DNA of 64,000 bases from Opeltia flavorubescens (GCA_000442125.1 KE546974.1:682001-746000), one strand, 5' to 3'; numbered from the stretch's first letter, positions 43,833 through 56,290 are shown. The notes: generated by a model not told the origin, from the sequence alone. Made by a program: numbers and translations.

Positions 43833-45165
43833 GTTACGAAAGAGTATCAGGAGTGGAAACAAGCATCGCAATAACCATAATGTAATGAAAGTGAGTGATG
43901 AGCTCTCAGGGTGATAAGAGGTTTTGGATAAGGGTAATAGACTCCTGTAAGCTTGTTGTATTCTACATCCTCGTGCCCTGGTATGAAAGTCGGGGGCCGG
44001 GTCGTCGGGTCCCTAAAAGGTCGAGCGTCTGCTTCCTTTTTGCCCGGCTTCGAATCCCAAGGACGCAACATTCTTTTTAATGTTTCTTTTGGACATCTGA
44101 ACCTCGAGGGCTTCTTTGTAAATATGATCACACCAAAATTATCTAAGTCTACTGTTGCTGGCAGTTCTTTGGAAAAGACTATCAATGAAAGAACCTTACT
44201 GCGGATATCGACCTGACGGGATCAAGACCATAGCTGTTACCTTTACTGGATAGCGACGTCCCTCCCGAGCTCACGGCTCTTGCTTACTACATCGCTTCCA
44301 GACTTGAAAGGAGAGGAAAAGCATTTACACTTGCAAGGTAACAAGACTACAACTTCTAATAGCGCCCTGCCTCTTTGGAAATGCAATGGACTCAGGCATC
44401 ACAGCAGGACGGGTATGTTTACATGAGAAATTGTCCGTGCTTTCATGCTGCTTTTGTCATGGAGCTGTGTTACTTGCTGCCTTTACGGATTGAAGTTGCT
44501 CCTCTGGCGCTTGGGTACTTTCCAGGTCTTCCGTTGCACGGTCTTATTCCCTCTGAGATATCAATGCTATGAGGCTGTTCATGCACCTCTCTACGAATCA
44601 CACGTTCTTCCAGTCTGCGCCTTGCTAGTGCCTATTTTCGATCAGTGTCATGCGTACAACGCTATCAGTCACATAACCCGGGACACTGAGTATGCATGTA
44701 ACTTGCCGCCGGCTTTGCCAGGTATANTTCAGTCCTAGGAAAGTTCACACGATTTCTTACGTTGCACGATGTAATGTCATAGCCCCGAACAGTCTTGCCG
44801 TGTGGGCACATGTTATTCGAACGCCAGCTTGATATCAGCCTATACCTGCCCCTAAAGTGGTTTTCAATCGGGCAGGCTCATTGAGTAAGGCAAACCCCCG
44901 GCTGATGGCCGGTTTTTCGATCTTTAGGGCGGTGTCTATCGTACAGGAAACACGTCAGCGAGGGACCCTACTCCCAAACGTCACGCCATTACGGAGCTCC
45001 CGTTACACTGCATGATACCGTTGGAATCGCCCAGCTGATGTGATGGTTGTAGCCTATTCATCGACATGGCGATCTACATCAAATCGATACATTGGGATCA
45101 TTCACTGTCATTTTCCATCTCTCGCCTCTATTGGATCTGGTTTGTACGAATCTTGAAGAAACGTG
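43833..45165. other. Gene-free stretch with one ambiguous base
   Basis: About 1.3 kb without a supported gene. Base 44727 is N. Frames of 60-110 codons on both strands lack motifs. Confidence 0.5.
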
Positions 45166-46121
45166 ATGTCGACCTTCTCTCGCACTGGGTCGATGGATGA
45201 TGGCAAAATGTACCAAGCCGAAGAGTCAAAAGGAGCGCCAGAACTTGCGGCCGACATGCTTCGTAACGACTTGGATGAAAGATCCAGTGGCTGTTTGCAT
45301 CAAAAAGACGCAACATTCGAGCTCTACATCACCGGCAATGAGTACAACATACTTCAACCGATGATTGCAAGCAATTGCTCCACCTCTGGGCTGTTCATTG
45401 GGCCAGTACGAGCGCGCCGCCAGAACGAATTGAGCAGACATCTAGAGGTAATAAAGAAGCATTTTGAGGGATTGGAGAGGATCGAAGACGTGGTGAAGAA
45501 CACCTTCAAGAATCACCGTTGGGATGCAATGGTAGTGCCAAGCAACCAAAAGTTCCATACTCTTTCTGACCTGTAAGGTAGCTCAATATGACCGAAGCCA
45601 TCCTGCACTCCAAGCTGGACGATTCCGATCTCCAATATGGCAATGAAAACAATTCACCCCACGATTCAAAAGCGTATGAGACTGCCAGAAAACTTTCTTC
45701 GTCAGCAGACAATGCAGTCAAACAGGACGAAGCCGTGGACAAGCAATGGAAAGAGGATTGCAAATCTCTGAATCTGACACTAAAGTCGTTCCCATTAGAG
45801 ACAATCAAACGGTATCGGCAACTTATTATGATGCTCCCTGACACCGATCCCAAGACCGGGAAAGATCTAAGAGAACTCAGACAAACAGCAACATTTTCCA
45901 TCAGGACCCTTTGTGCACTATTCGCTGATTCTGTTCTGAATTGTCGTGCAAAATATTGCCTTCAAGTTGCGCATCCGGACTACGCAGGTTCGTAGCGACC
46001 ATGAAACGCAGTGATGCTTCTATGCTGACAATGTCTAGATGACTGCTTTGAAGGTGCAGGATCCATATCCGATAGCCTTGCCTCTGCGGCGGATAGCCAT
46101 GACCACATTCCGGAAGCTTAG
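45166..46121 (+). CDS. Hypothetical protein, three exons
   Basis: Exons 45166-45531, 45582-45987 and 46039-46121, introns of 50 and 51 nt (the first with a CTGAC branch site), join to 284 residues with consistent phase. The middle is predicted helical (ELSRHLEVIKKHFEGLERIEDVV; YETARKLSSSADNAVKQDEAV). No known domain is recognised. The C terminus is acidic and Ser/Ala-rich. Confidence 0.55.
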
Positions 46122-46798
46122 CAAGCTCGCGATTCCTCGAAAGTAGTGATGATGATGATCATCATTCCAATGGCCTGGTGGGAGATCTTGGTGGGCACGG
46201 AATTATAGGGACGTCATGTACAAACACTTAAGTACACATGATTAGTGGCCCCCTATTACTCTTCTCCTCATGACCTGTGATCCGCTTTCATGATTCACTC
46301 GTTCTCGTTGTAATAAGCAGTCATCAAGATATTGAGCTGTGCTAATCTCGACTCGTCATTGCCACGGGCTCTGCTGTCGTTTCATTCATAGGTCGATTCC
46401 TCGGCTTTCCACCATAGTGTTGTTCATCAGCCCTTTCCCCAACCGACGGTCCACTTCTTGAATTATTTTGTAAATCCAAGTCAAAGCCTGTGCCTTGATC
46501 TGAGGAAGCGTGTAGAAGCTGAGAGCTCTTGGCAGAAAAAGCCAAAAAGGGGAATAACAAAAGTACAGGGCCCCCTAGAGAAATGTCTAGTTTTTAATGG
46601 TCACCCCTCTTGACGAGTTTCAGTGATGTACCAGGGAAATAGAAACATAAGCCGAGAAGCACCGATTAAAATCGTGTATAGTAGCGCCCTGAATTCGCTG
46701 TTCTAGCTAGAAGCTATCCAACAAAGGGGGATGTTGAATCCCTCCAGAATATGGCCAGTAAATCATCCATCTGTCTCCATCATTTTTTAGCGCCAAGA
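46122..46798. other. Intergenic stretch
   Basis: Shared 3' flank of two convergent hypothetical genes; nothing else supportable. Confidence 0.45.
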
Positions 46799-47343
46799 TT
46801 ACAAACTCCATATATAATCCTTAGCGATCTCATTAAAGAGTCTGGCCTTATTCTCCTTCACGAACTTTCCACGTTGGTACATTTCTACAGAAGCCCCATC
46901 ATGAGTCCCAGCGATGACTGTCATCCAGGTATCCATCCATTTCCAAGCAATCAATCCTCGCACCTGGGGTTTTGTTTCCTCCGGTATTACTGACAGGTTG
47001 AAGATATTCAAATCTTTCCTAGCAGCTTCTTTCGTCGCTATAGAGAGTTCGGCGAAATCTCTCTTGAAATTTCGGACGACGTTCCCTAAGTTTTGGTATC
47101 TGTCCTCGATTGCCTCGAGATCTGCAAATTTGAGACCTGGGTCTTGGCCCCTGCGGTTACGAGCTGCCTCCTTGATATTCTCATAACCCTCAAAATTGTC
47201 GTATACTTTTCTCATTGTTGCGTCGCACGCCAGCTCCGCATTCACTTTCTTTACCACCTATCAAAGTACAATAATTGAGCCATAGGCTACCGCGTGCTTG
47301 AGATCCAGAGACATACCACGTCTTGCGCGAACTTGAGCGCCAT
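46799..47343 (-). CDS. Hypothetical protein, two exons
   Basis: A 9-codon first exon (47343-47317, MALKFAQDV) and a second exon (47257-46799) across a 59-nt GTATGT...GATAG intron give 161 residues. The protein is rich in Lys, Glu and Ala and largely helical (DLEAIEDRYQNLGNVVRNFKRDFAELS). No family recognised. Codon use supports a real gene. Confidence 0.5.
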
Positions 47344-48540
47344 AGGGTTGGGGATTATGTTGCTGGAAGTTGATTGGAAGTTCAATGGATGTACAAAGAT
47401 GACTCTGGACACAATTATCTATCACTCGGAATAATATTTGGCGAACGTATGACTAGACGGTTTGTTGATTCTCGAAGATGATGTTCGTGGAAATCGAAAT
47501 ACATCCTTAGGAAGAAGAGAGCCCTTTATGTCCTTCTCTCCATGTGGCCGATGAATGTGCAACAGAGCTGAAAAGATTTGACTAGTGCAGAAGAGCGACT
47601 GTATTGCGTCGGCGTCATTGCACAAGCATGGTTGATCCTCCTTCTGCCGGGAAGTAGGACATAAGCAATTTTGTATAACAAATGATGTTGTCCAAAGCGC
47701 AGGCCACGTACATGAACGAATCATGCTTATCAGTGACGTGGTCGAATATGTTCTGTCATCAAAAGACCGCGAGAATGCGTAGGATCCGATGGAAGAAGGC
47801 TCCGACATTCCGAGCAAGGATATTGAGTGAGATGTTGTACAGATCTGCCTTGTACATCTGTACATCCTTCAGAAAGTATTATGTTTCTATCCTATGCTAC
47901 CGTACGTGGATAACTGATGAAACCTTACCAGGCTACAAGCGGTCTTACCGCACTGAAGACTCGGAGGAGGAAGATCGGCCGTGGTCGTCGTTTTGTTCCT
48001 TGCATGGGACTATGCCGGTGGAGAAACTGAGACGCAACTCTGAGAATTTCCATTCACTAAGAGAAATCTGTTGTTCTATATGAAGAGTCAGCAAGGAAAA
48101 GTCTAGGAGCATAGGGTGGACGAGAATCTGGTACCTCAAATCGCGTTGGAAGCACCAATAGTGCTTGACTTTTGGGTTAACCATAAGAGCATCGGCCACG
48201 ATATGCATTGATATGAGTTTTTGATCTCTGCAACATCCTGTAGCTGCCATTGCTATTATTCCTGACTTGGAAATCAATCAGGGCACTCAAGGGCTGGAGA
48301 TGCTCTTTCGACAATGATTTTGATCGACCGGTTGATCGTTTCTGCCGGTCCATGGATGCTAATCTTCAACATCTCCTATACTAAACAGAGCCTGCAATTC
48401 TGTACCTTAGCATTCGGTATGTCGATTTCAAAGGTCTTGAATTTATTATTTTGTTTGTTTGGAGAGATATGCCTTTGAAATTCTGGGAAGAAGTTGTCTC
48501 TTTCACCAGGCCGGCTTGGCACCGTTACTCTAGGGCAAGA
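47344..48540. other. Intergenic stretch
   Basis: Overlapping frames of 110-147 codons occur on both strands between 47422 and 48277, but none shows motifs or good splice extensions; I do not call them. Confidence 0.4.
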
Positions 48541-49203
48541 CTACATGAACTCTGCAACCAACTCCTCCAGAGTTTCCTCAGGAATAGCTTCCTTCAATAG
48601 CCCGCACAACGCGTCCCTGTACTCTATCGTAAGCACAGCTTCATCCGGTTGTATTTTCTTGTCATCCATGTCTTCCAACTCCCATGCCATCCGCATCAAG
48701 AGTTTACACCGGTAGTATTGAACCATATGGCGCATCGGGCGAACCTCATCCGCTTCGTGGTCTCCTGCCCCGAGCCAAACAGTCACCAGGAATTCCATTA
48801 TACCGACACGAACAAGATTGATTCTCAATCTTGTGGGCGTTTGCATGACGAACTCTCTCCCATACATGTGCAAGCTTGTTGGCCACCATTCCTCACAGAA
48901 GAATCGTCGAAAAGCGTGTTCAAAGTGCGGGCGGCAGGTCTTGAAAGACTTCCCGTATATCCTCTTGATCTCTGCAACCTGTTCTTCACTCAAGCTCCCA
49001 ATCAATGCGCTCTTTGCCACACTTCGATTATGGGAGAGTTGCTCGCAGAGTGTTTGAAGGCGAGCGTCGATTGTGCGTAGTTCAACGTCCTGGAACAAAG
49101 ACTTTAGCAATCTTTCGTCCACAACGCTCTCGTCGGAACTACCTACCCATGCATCATAGACCTGCCATGTATACTCAAAAGGTGGCTGTGCGCGCGTAGG
49201 CAT
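48541..49203 (-). CDS. Hypothetical protein
   Basis: Single exon, 220 residues, from ATG 49203. Rich in charged and aromatic residues and mostly helical; the middle reads HFEHAFRRFFCEEWWPTSLH. There is no signal peptide or membrane segment. No domain is recognised; it looks like a lineage-specific cytosolic protein. Confidence 0.5.
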   Translation of the reverse strand: MPTRAQPPFEYTWQVYDAWVGSSDESVVDERLLKSLFQDVELRTIDARLQTLCEQLSHNRSVAKSALIGSLSEEQVAEIKRIYGKSFKTCRPHFEHAFRRFFCEEWWPTSLHMYGREFVMQTPTRLRINLVRVGIMEFLVTVWLGAGDHEADEVRPMRHMVQYYRCKLLMRMAWELEDMDDKKIQPDEAVLTIEYRDALCGLLKEAIPEETLEELVAEFM

Positions 49204-50233
49204 CTCTGGCCGAGTTTCGTGAGATCGAAAAGAAGACTTTGATCATCAGCATTAGAGGAAGCAAAGAAAGTAGTTTACCAGTATTGACCTGTGTGATAAG
49301 ATCCTATTTTGGGTATCAGATGGTATCTGTTGCAAACATGAAAGTGAAGCTATAATAGCAAATGTAAGCATTACAGAAGTGATGAATGTTGAGTGATTTG
49401 TGTGGATCAGCATTCATCAATTGATTCTGATTTCATTTTCCTTACCATTTTCGAGTCGCGACTTCCTGTCCTGACCAAAAGTTGTTCTTCCACACGATCC
49501 GAGCATGAACAGTTGAATTCGATGACGACAAACACGAGCGAAATGAATTCATCATATAATACAAGACCGTGTATCGTCGCATACTCGTGGATTTCGATAT
49601 AGCACCTAAACATAGTACACCTATTTGAGGGAAGACAGGTTCATGCTTTTCGTTCCTATGGCTCTCTGTTGCGTTTGGGAACGCGTTGACGGTCTTCAGG
49701 TACCAGCTGCAAACTCCTCGTGCAGTATACACGTGAAGAGAATTGCGTTAATGGTAGCATTGAACTCATGTGATAACGGCAAACTTTACGCCAGAGACCT
49801 TCAATCTACTGTCAGTACTATCAGCATCTTAGCCCCCTGTATAGGTGAACGTTACTCGAAAAGCTACGTGAGCCACCAGGCTACTAAATAAGAGATTCGC
49901 GACTATCTTGACAGAGATGGGGCTTGTCACTCCACGGCATCGCTACCGCAACCATGCATACCGATATACCGATTCATAGCCTTCAAGTTGCATCTTGAAG
50001 CAAATATCTTACACTATGGTCCGAGTCTGTTCGAGATACCGTCCCGAATGTAACGTTCTGTTGTACTGAAGCTTGTATATGTTATACAGGATCCCTGAGT
50101 TATCAAGTTCCGACCTTGTGCAACAGACAGCAATGAGAAAGAATGCCATATATAAATCGTCGAAGTCATCCTTCCATGACTGGGACATTCAAGCCCTATT
50201 GCCGTCTTTCAACTACATCTTTATCCAGCTCTG
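49204..50233. other. Intergenic region between divergent hypothetical genes
   Basis: About 1 kb; short frames only, nothing supportable. Confidence 0.45.
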
Positions 50234-51171
50234 ATGGAGAAGCATCCTCTTGCCATAGGGGAAGGTCCTTTCGGCTGGTTGAAAGGCAAAGGGAAGAAAC
50301 GCAGACCTCCATACCCCTACAAACCACCAAAAGGTGTTCCCGCCGTCAACGATCCAATATTCGAGATTTTCCTTCCCCCAACAGTTCGCATTGCTCGTCT
50401 TCCTACAATTCCTCCCAAGCTTCAAACCGCGCTAAACGACACCTTTGCATTTGGCCCCAAGTCGACCAGATTTCTCGTTGGGAGCGCCCGTCAAAGTCGC
50501 AGCTACACAGAGCGCCTGATGGGTATTGAAGATGTTGAAAAGGAATACGGAAACCTCCGAAAACGGCTCGTCTGTGAAGGACTTACTGGTTTGCAGCCAA
50601 ACAAATTTTCTGTCAAGGATCTATGGACCGCACAGGTAATGAATATGTTCAAAATCCTTCTAATCATGATTGACGGCTTTAGATTATTATTGGAACAAGA
50701 ATTGAGAAGCTCGTGCGTATGCTGGATTGGGCACAGGAGAATGTAGGGGCCCAACCACTCTTCATCCAAGATCTCAGCTGGAGTACTTTCGAGGAGCCGG
50801 TTCCTGCTGTGTTACAACATTCCCAACATATTGGAGATAAAGAGCTCCTGGAGCAGCTTACACTGGCGGCAGGGCAAGTTGAAGGGCCCGACAGGATTAG
50901 CTTCATGGAAGCTGTCGTCCAATGCTACCGAGATGAAGTGAGGGCTCTTCCAGCTATGTCGGGAGACTACTTCAATGATGACTTTAAGAAATCAGCAGAC
51001 TTTTCAGATTCCACCATAAAATCGGCGATCAGGTTCACTTTCTGGGGCTCCGATACTAGAAGCTGCCTTACGTTGTCGCACCCGAATCTTTATGGTGGCA
51101 TTGCAGATGAAACGAAAATTCTTCTGGATAACCGTGTCTTAGAGGTATATCAATCTTCGGAGGATGAATGA
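50234..51171 (+). CDS. Hypothetical protein, two exons
   Basis: Exons 50234-50635 and 50683-51171 with a 47-nt intron (GTAATG...TTTAG) join WTAQ to IIIGTRIEKLVRMLDWAQ and give 296 residues. The N terminus has a basic, Pro/Tyr-rich patch (KGKGKKRRPPYPYKPPKG). A run of helices follows (KELLEQLTLAAGQVEG; RISFMEAVVQCYRDEV). No domain recognised. Confidence 0.55.
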
Positions 51172-52027
51172 AGCAGAATCTGTGTGGGTTTTTGTAGCAT
51201 GCTGACAAGAATGCTGTTGTTTTGAGCTTACTGGAATTCAACATTCCATGCAGATTTTCGTTGCACTGCCAAGAGAAACAACATCAGAGGACGGAAAAAT
51301 AGCTAGGAGACAGAAATGAGTCGTGATTCTGAGCTCTTGATGACTATCCGCCTGCTACATTCTTTTTTTGGTGCTGCCTTCTCCGCCGCGTAGTTGTGGT
51401 TATGCGGTTCATCCAAGCTTCAATTCTCGACGAAAGAGTTGCTGCAAGTTTCTAGGTAGTCAATGCGTATCCGAAAGCGCTCGAATAAGCTGCAGCTCTG
51501 GAATTGACGTGATCCTGGTTCGCTGTGCCCCTTCCTGATACGGTACAAAGCCATTAGCCATCATGGAGGACATCGATGAAGCAATTTCTATGCCACTTTT
51601 CCATGCTACCTACGATGCCATATAACTGCTGCTGTTCGACAGTACTTCATCTATGGACCAGATGGAAAACGTCGAAACTTATGCTGGGAAACGAGTCCTG
51701 GTGGTAACAGAGTACGAGACAAACATGGCAAGATCATGAAGATACCACATCGTATTATGGACAGCTATTCACTTCCAGCTATCAGCATTCCTAGTCGCAT
51801 GGTGGATATGTCTGAATATATCGTTGATAGCAAATTCCCTATGTTTACCCAGCGCTAGCTTCCTGTAGCTTGGCTTGCTCCAAAATCACAACCTTATTCC
51901 AACATCGCTCAGATTATCCACGATTGAAGTCATTTGCCAATGACCCGCTCCTCCTAGTCTCAGAGTCATGATCGTGATCATTGCGATTTTGTCTGGGCAG
52001 CTTTGCCTCGTAGACGTGGCCAGTAAC
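51172..52027. other. Intergenic stretch between convergent genes
   Basis: About 850 bases with no supported gene or repeat. Confidence 0.5.
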
Positions 52028-52974
52028 TCAATAATCTGAGAAATGAGACGAGTTATTGAAGCTTCTCCATTGAAATTGCGCGGTAGGCAACGTTGTTGGC
52101 TCTGCCATGGGCTCTACCCTTGACGCTTCACCCGGAAGCGGTTGCGAGCATCGCACGTATGAAATCGTTTGCACCGGTATAGTGGAGTACAGCGGAGTAG
52201 CGTGAGACTTGGAAACTCCATGGGCTTGTCCCCACACATGCCAGATCTGTTGATCTGCTGGATATCCTGAGCTGCCTGTATCGTCATGCTGGACTTCTGC
52301 CTTATGAAATGACGGATCGAAATCGTTAGCTGTAAGCATATATGGAGCTGGCATCTGTGCATATGGAGATCCCTTGGGTAAGTTTGGCGAACTATCATGT
52401 CAGTATGAAGAGTGATCTAACCAGTAGACTTAGAATTGACTTACTTCGAGGTGTTTTCAACATTTGGATCTTTATATTCACCATATACACACTGGCTGTA
52501 GGAACCAGTGGTTCCTTGCGGCGGAAAGTTCTGATCGACGTCTTTACTTAGCCTTGGATGCAACGGGTGAATAGAGCCTTGCACGCCTGCCGAAGAGAGG
52601 CTGCCATTTACTTTATGTGCAGGGTAATTAGTCGTGTCTGGAACTGGGAGGATCGGCGTCCATATCCTGGGTTTGAGTACCAACGCAGTGCCTGGTGCTT
52701 CCTCCCTCATCTTGAGTCGGAGATCAAATGCGGGGATTCCTTGCGACTCTTCGTCTGGTAGATACAACTGTCTATGTTGAATACTCTCTACTTGTAGCGA
52801 GCACGGCGTTCCCTTGTCGATGCACCGGAGACACGTTGCGTCCCGTGTCCCTCCTTGATTGGTGGATGACGAAGGTCGGCATCTCACTTTTCTTTGGGCA
52901 CAAAAGGAACATGCTCTCTTCGTTCGGGAACGCGTAAAGGTATTCTTCGCAACTCTTGGTCTCGCTCCTTGCAT
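52028..52974 (-). CDS. Short Zn(II)2Cys6 protein
   Basis: Exons 52974-52445 and 52391-52028 with a 53-nt intron (GTAAGT donor) give 297 residues. The N-terminal cluster uses Cys22, 25, 32, 48, 51 and 58, with KRACSFCAQRKVRC as the basic helix. The loop between the third and fourth cysteines has 15 residues, longer than the usual 5-12. No fungal-specific TF middle domain follows; the rest is Pro/Ser-rich and disordered-looking. It is either a small regulator or a truncated one. Start at 52974 is the first true ATG. Confidence 0.75.
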
Positions 52975-54620
52975 CAAGTCAGCATGTGAATCAGCTATAT
53001 AAGGCTACCAGTTTTGACCTTGACGATTGGCACTACCAGCAGATCCGCACTTTGAAACCGCATCCTTAGAACGAGAATACTTCTGCTTCTGCCTCTGTCT
53101 CTGCCGATGATGGCCGGCGTTACCCATATACGCCATCTTCTCCGGTGGATGCGAGCTCATTGGAATGTCTTTCACTTGTGCTGTCATGGGTAATGGGATT
53201 GTGCCGCTGTCAGAATGTGACCTTCTGATGCCTGTAAACATGGATTGAGTAGTTTCGTTCGCACAATGAACTCTCATGTCTTTTGATTCAAACCCGGTTG
53301 GCAGTCCGGACGACTCAAGAGCTTAGGTTACCGTAGATTGACGAGGACAAAAATTAAAATATGAGACAGAATCTGGAGAACGCGGCCTGATGTCTCTTTC
53401 TACAAGTTACGTAAGGCACAAGAGAATTCAGGCATCCGTGCTCAACATCGTCCGTTACACCGCTCAAAAAAGCACAACCCTGTTGCGAGCTTCCAACGGT
53501 TGGTCAAGCCATAGCCTGGAGCCCAAGCAGCCAATGGCAATAGACTGCAAAGGGAGACCTGCATCCCAGATGACGGGTTCAAAAGCAGCGTGTTGTCGGC
53601 CAAAAAGCCATGCATGTGATAACATTTCATGTCCAATCATTGTGTAGACATATCTTGACCTGGATCAGGCTTTCAGCGGTGCAGCTGCCGGGGTTGCAAG
53701 CCCCAGAGGTCCACTAGAGTTGATCAAACCATGGTTACCACGAGGTTTCACACATTTAGCGTTTCGAGGGAACGTTGAACGACGGGCATGCCGGATCGCG
53801 GCAAGGACCGCCCCGAGACTACTGAGTCGACGGCAAGTGCTTCTTAGTCAAGGGGTCAAAAGAGCTCGAGCGAAGCCGACTGGCGCAAAGAGGCAGAAGC
53901 CAGAAGAACATGGTATGCCCTAAGGTCTTCAAGATGTGTTCTCGGTGGCCGAAGAAGTTCAAGTAGACCGCCAAGAATCAATACTATTGTTAAGCTAGGT
54001 GAAGCTGCTGCGTTACTTCACTTCATGTAATGAAGCGATTAGTCAAAGAACTGATCAAAGCCGTGTAACTCGAGTCCGGTAGGAGTCAGGAGATTTCTGA
54101 TTCGCGTTTCAAACAGCCAGCATGCGAGGGTCTCTGACGTATTCTTACCACAGAAGTCGGCATTTACAAGCACACAAACACGAAAACACACTTGGTGTCT
54201 GACGAAATCATCTGCGGTACTAAAGCTGATCCAAATACGACGTCCACGACGAATACGGGAAAGCCTGCACGAGTCCTTTCTCTTTACCCCCAGGAGCTTT
54301 GTCTATACCAAAATCTGTTGAGATTTCCTGTGTGTGGTAGGAAGTCTTTTCCCATACCATAACTGTGACAATATTCCCACGGCAGGAACGACTATCGGAA
54401 GCTACGAACTAGCTTTATCTAGTACAATCAGGCAAATCCCAAATGACTTTCTCGAAGAAACATCACAAATCATGATCTTCATCAGATGTCGAAGAACGCC
54501 TTGTTTCAATCCCCAGACTGATATATCTGAGTTCCTTCGGTGTTGGTAGGTCATCAAGTACTAAATTACTCCAAGCTATCACTATATTCGTTGCGAAAGG
54601 ACAAACATTGTGATGACACC
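52975..54620. other. Intergenic region between divergent genes
   Basis: About 1.6 kb. A 90-codon minus frame (53005-53277) with an RQRQRQKQK basic run could be a small gene or an upstream exon of the Zn(II)2Cys6 gene, but I found no splice in phase. Nothing else is supportable. Confidence 0.4.
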
Positions 54621-55898
54621 ATGGATAGGCCACGAAGGAGTTTTCATCAGATCGGAAATACCTTCTTCATGGGCTCGCACGAAAGAAGCGCTCACAGCAG
54701 ACGATCGAAACGCTTGAAAGACATGGCGAGCCAAAAGCTTCCAGACTATAATCCTGCAGTTGACCTGGAGAGCCAGGGAACTCAACATTCACCCATGGAA
54801 GAACCGAAATCTGAAGATTGCTTTCTCGATACATTGTCTCCTAGCCTTACCAAGATGGTGCCCAAGCGCAAGCGAAGAGAAAAATTTGGAGAAGAGGGAG
54901 CTCGAGCGGGTCTATCCGACGCTTCAGATGCGACTGCAGCTAAAATACAACATCAATCCCTCCCGGAAACGGCAGTGAACAAGCGCCCAGCGAAAAGATC
55001 ATGTTCGGAGCACGGCGTCATTGACCTGATGAGTGACGAGGAGCACGACCAAACACTGACTGAGATCAAGAAAGAGCGATGCCAGACACCATCGCCGTCC
55101 GGCGGGTCCACTCTGCCCTCAGATCACCCTCCAACAAAAGATCCCGAATGCTGTGCAGGCCTGCATGAAGATACTAAACTCTCCTTGAGGAAATACGACG
55201 CTCGAATCTCAGAGCTCGAAGTGAAGGTGCACCAGCTCTGCGAGACGTACGATAAAGCGGTAGGCGCAAAAGACGTCTCAGATCGCGTCCATGGCGCCTC
55301 ACAACCTCGACCTTCAGGGAAGCAAGTCAATGTGGCAGACTCTGTGAAAGATTTCATAGGAAACATGGACATTTCACAACCAACAAATGACACGATGACC
55401 AAATCTGTCCCAAACAAACCAGCCACTGCCCATCCTACCTCGGTGCAGACACAAGGCGTGGAGGATTCCTTCGGTCAAGTAAACGAGGCAAGAAAGAATT
55501 TCACCGCTATGATGCAAAAAATTAGCGATGATCAATGTGTATCTGCAACAGAGAAGGAAGATTTTAGGCTCAGATGGGAAGACAAATTGAGGAGGCTTTT
55601 AAGAAAGCATAGGCTGGAGATCCTTGACCTCGCTGGAGATGCTAAAGCCGACATGAGCAAAGATTCACAGAAGACGGCCGAAGAAAGAGAAATACCTCAA
55701 AGCAGAGAGTCCTGCCTATCCCATCAATCGGTGGTACTAGACTGCGACGAAGAAGAAAGAGCTGGTGTAGTGGCAGCAGGCGACGAAGCTCGAAATGCCC
55801 CGGAGCAGCAGTCAAGTCCAGCTATCGGGGATTCGGAGAAGCAAAGATCGGAAGACAGGTCAGAGAATCCATCGGAATACCTGTCTTTCGAGGAATAG
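54621..55898 (+). CDS. Predicted nuclear protein with SUMO-interaction motif
   Basis: Single exon, 425 residues from ATG 54621. Features seen: a basic nuclear-localisation-like stretch PKRKRREK (81-88); a second basic run KRPAKR (121-126); VIDLMSDEEHD (133-143), a hydrophobic core plus acidic tail that fits a SUMO-interaction motif; IKKE (149-152), a sumoylation consensus; and a coiled segment YDARISELEVKVHQLCETYDK in the middle, shown here in part. The rest is acidic and disordered. No catalytic domain. A role in SUMO-dependent nuclear complexes is inference only. Confidence 0.6.
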   Translation: MDRPRRSFHQIGNTFFMGSHERSAHSRRSKRLKDMASQKLPDYNPAVDLESQGTQHSPMEEPKSEDCFLDTLSPSLTKMVPKRKRREKFGEEGARAGLSDASDATAAKIQHQSLPETAVNKRPAKRSCSEHGVIDLMSDEEHDQTLTEIKKERCQTPSPSGGSTLPSDHPPTKDPECCAGLHEDTKLSLRKYDARISELEVKVHQLCETYDKAVGAKDVSDRVHGASQPRPSGKQVNVADSVKDFIGNMDISQPTNDTMTKSVPNKPATAHPTSVQTQGVEDSFGQVNEARKNFTAMMQKISDDQCVSATEKEDFRLRWEDKLRRLLRKHRLEILDLAGDAKADMSKDSQKTAEEREIPQSRESCLSHQSVVLDCDEEERAGVVAAGDEARNAPEQQSSPAIGDSEKQRSEDRSENPSEYLSFEE

Positions 55899-56214
55899 AT
55901 GATTCATTTCCTTTTGTACGAATATTTTGTTGGATAAGCGCAGGCAGAGAAAAGGATTGTCCAGCTGGGTAATTGTAGAGGACAAACACAGACTAGGGAA
56001 TCAAATCAGGTTATCATTCGTTCTCATGCTTGTTTGATCAATGGATGCTTTTGTTACCGGTGATTTCTAAATGCTTCCAGGAGACCCCTTTGTTCTTCCC
56101 TAACCAGAACAGGCTAGCTGTCCATCGTAGTCTCTTGGCGATCCAAGAAAACATATCGTGTTCCAAAACGCAAAAGGCAAATTATATTTGCCAATTGCAT
56201 CAAATTGACTCATC
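55899..56214. other. Short intergenic stretch before the tRNA gene
   Basis: 3' flank of the nuclear protein gene and 5' flank of the tRNA; nothing else seen. Confidence 0.5.
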
Positions 56215-56286
56215 AGCAACATAGCACAACGGAAGCGCGCCGGGCTCATAACCCGGAGGTCGAAGGATCAAAACCTTCTGTTGCTA
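56215..56286 (+). tRNA. Initiator tRNA-Met (CAT)
   Basis: A 72-base cloverleaf without an intron. The acceptor stem AGCAACA pairs fully with TGTTGCT, including the A1:U72 pair of eukaryotic initiators. The anticodon stem CCGGG/CCCGG has three G:C pairs next to loop CTCATAA (anticodon 56247-56249). The T loop is ATCAAAA, lacking TpsiC, again initiator-specific. The T stem GAAGG/CCTTC is perfect. The D stem GCAC/GCGC has an A12-C23 mismatch. A run of six T follows at 56291-56296 as Pol III terminator. Confidence 0.88.
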
Positions 56287-56290
56287 AGGC

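Noticed and set aside
47422-48277. Three overlapping frames of 110-147 codons on both strands
   Set aside because: None has motifs, consistent codon bias or splice-supported extension, and they exclude each other.
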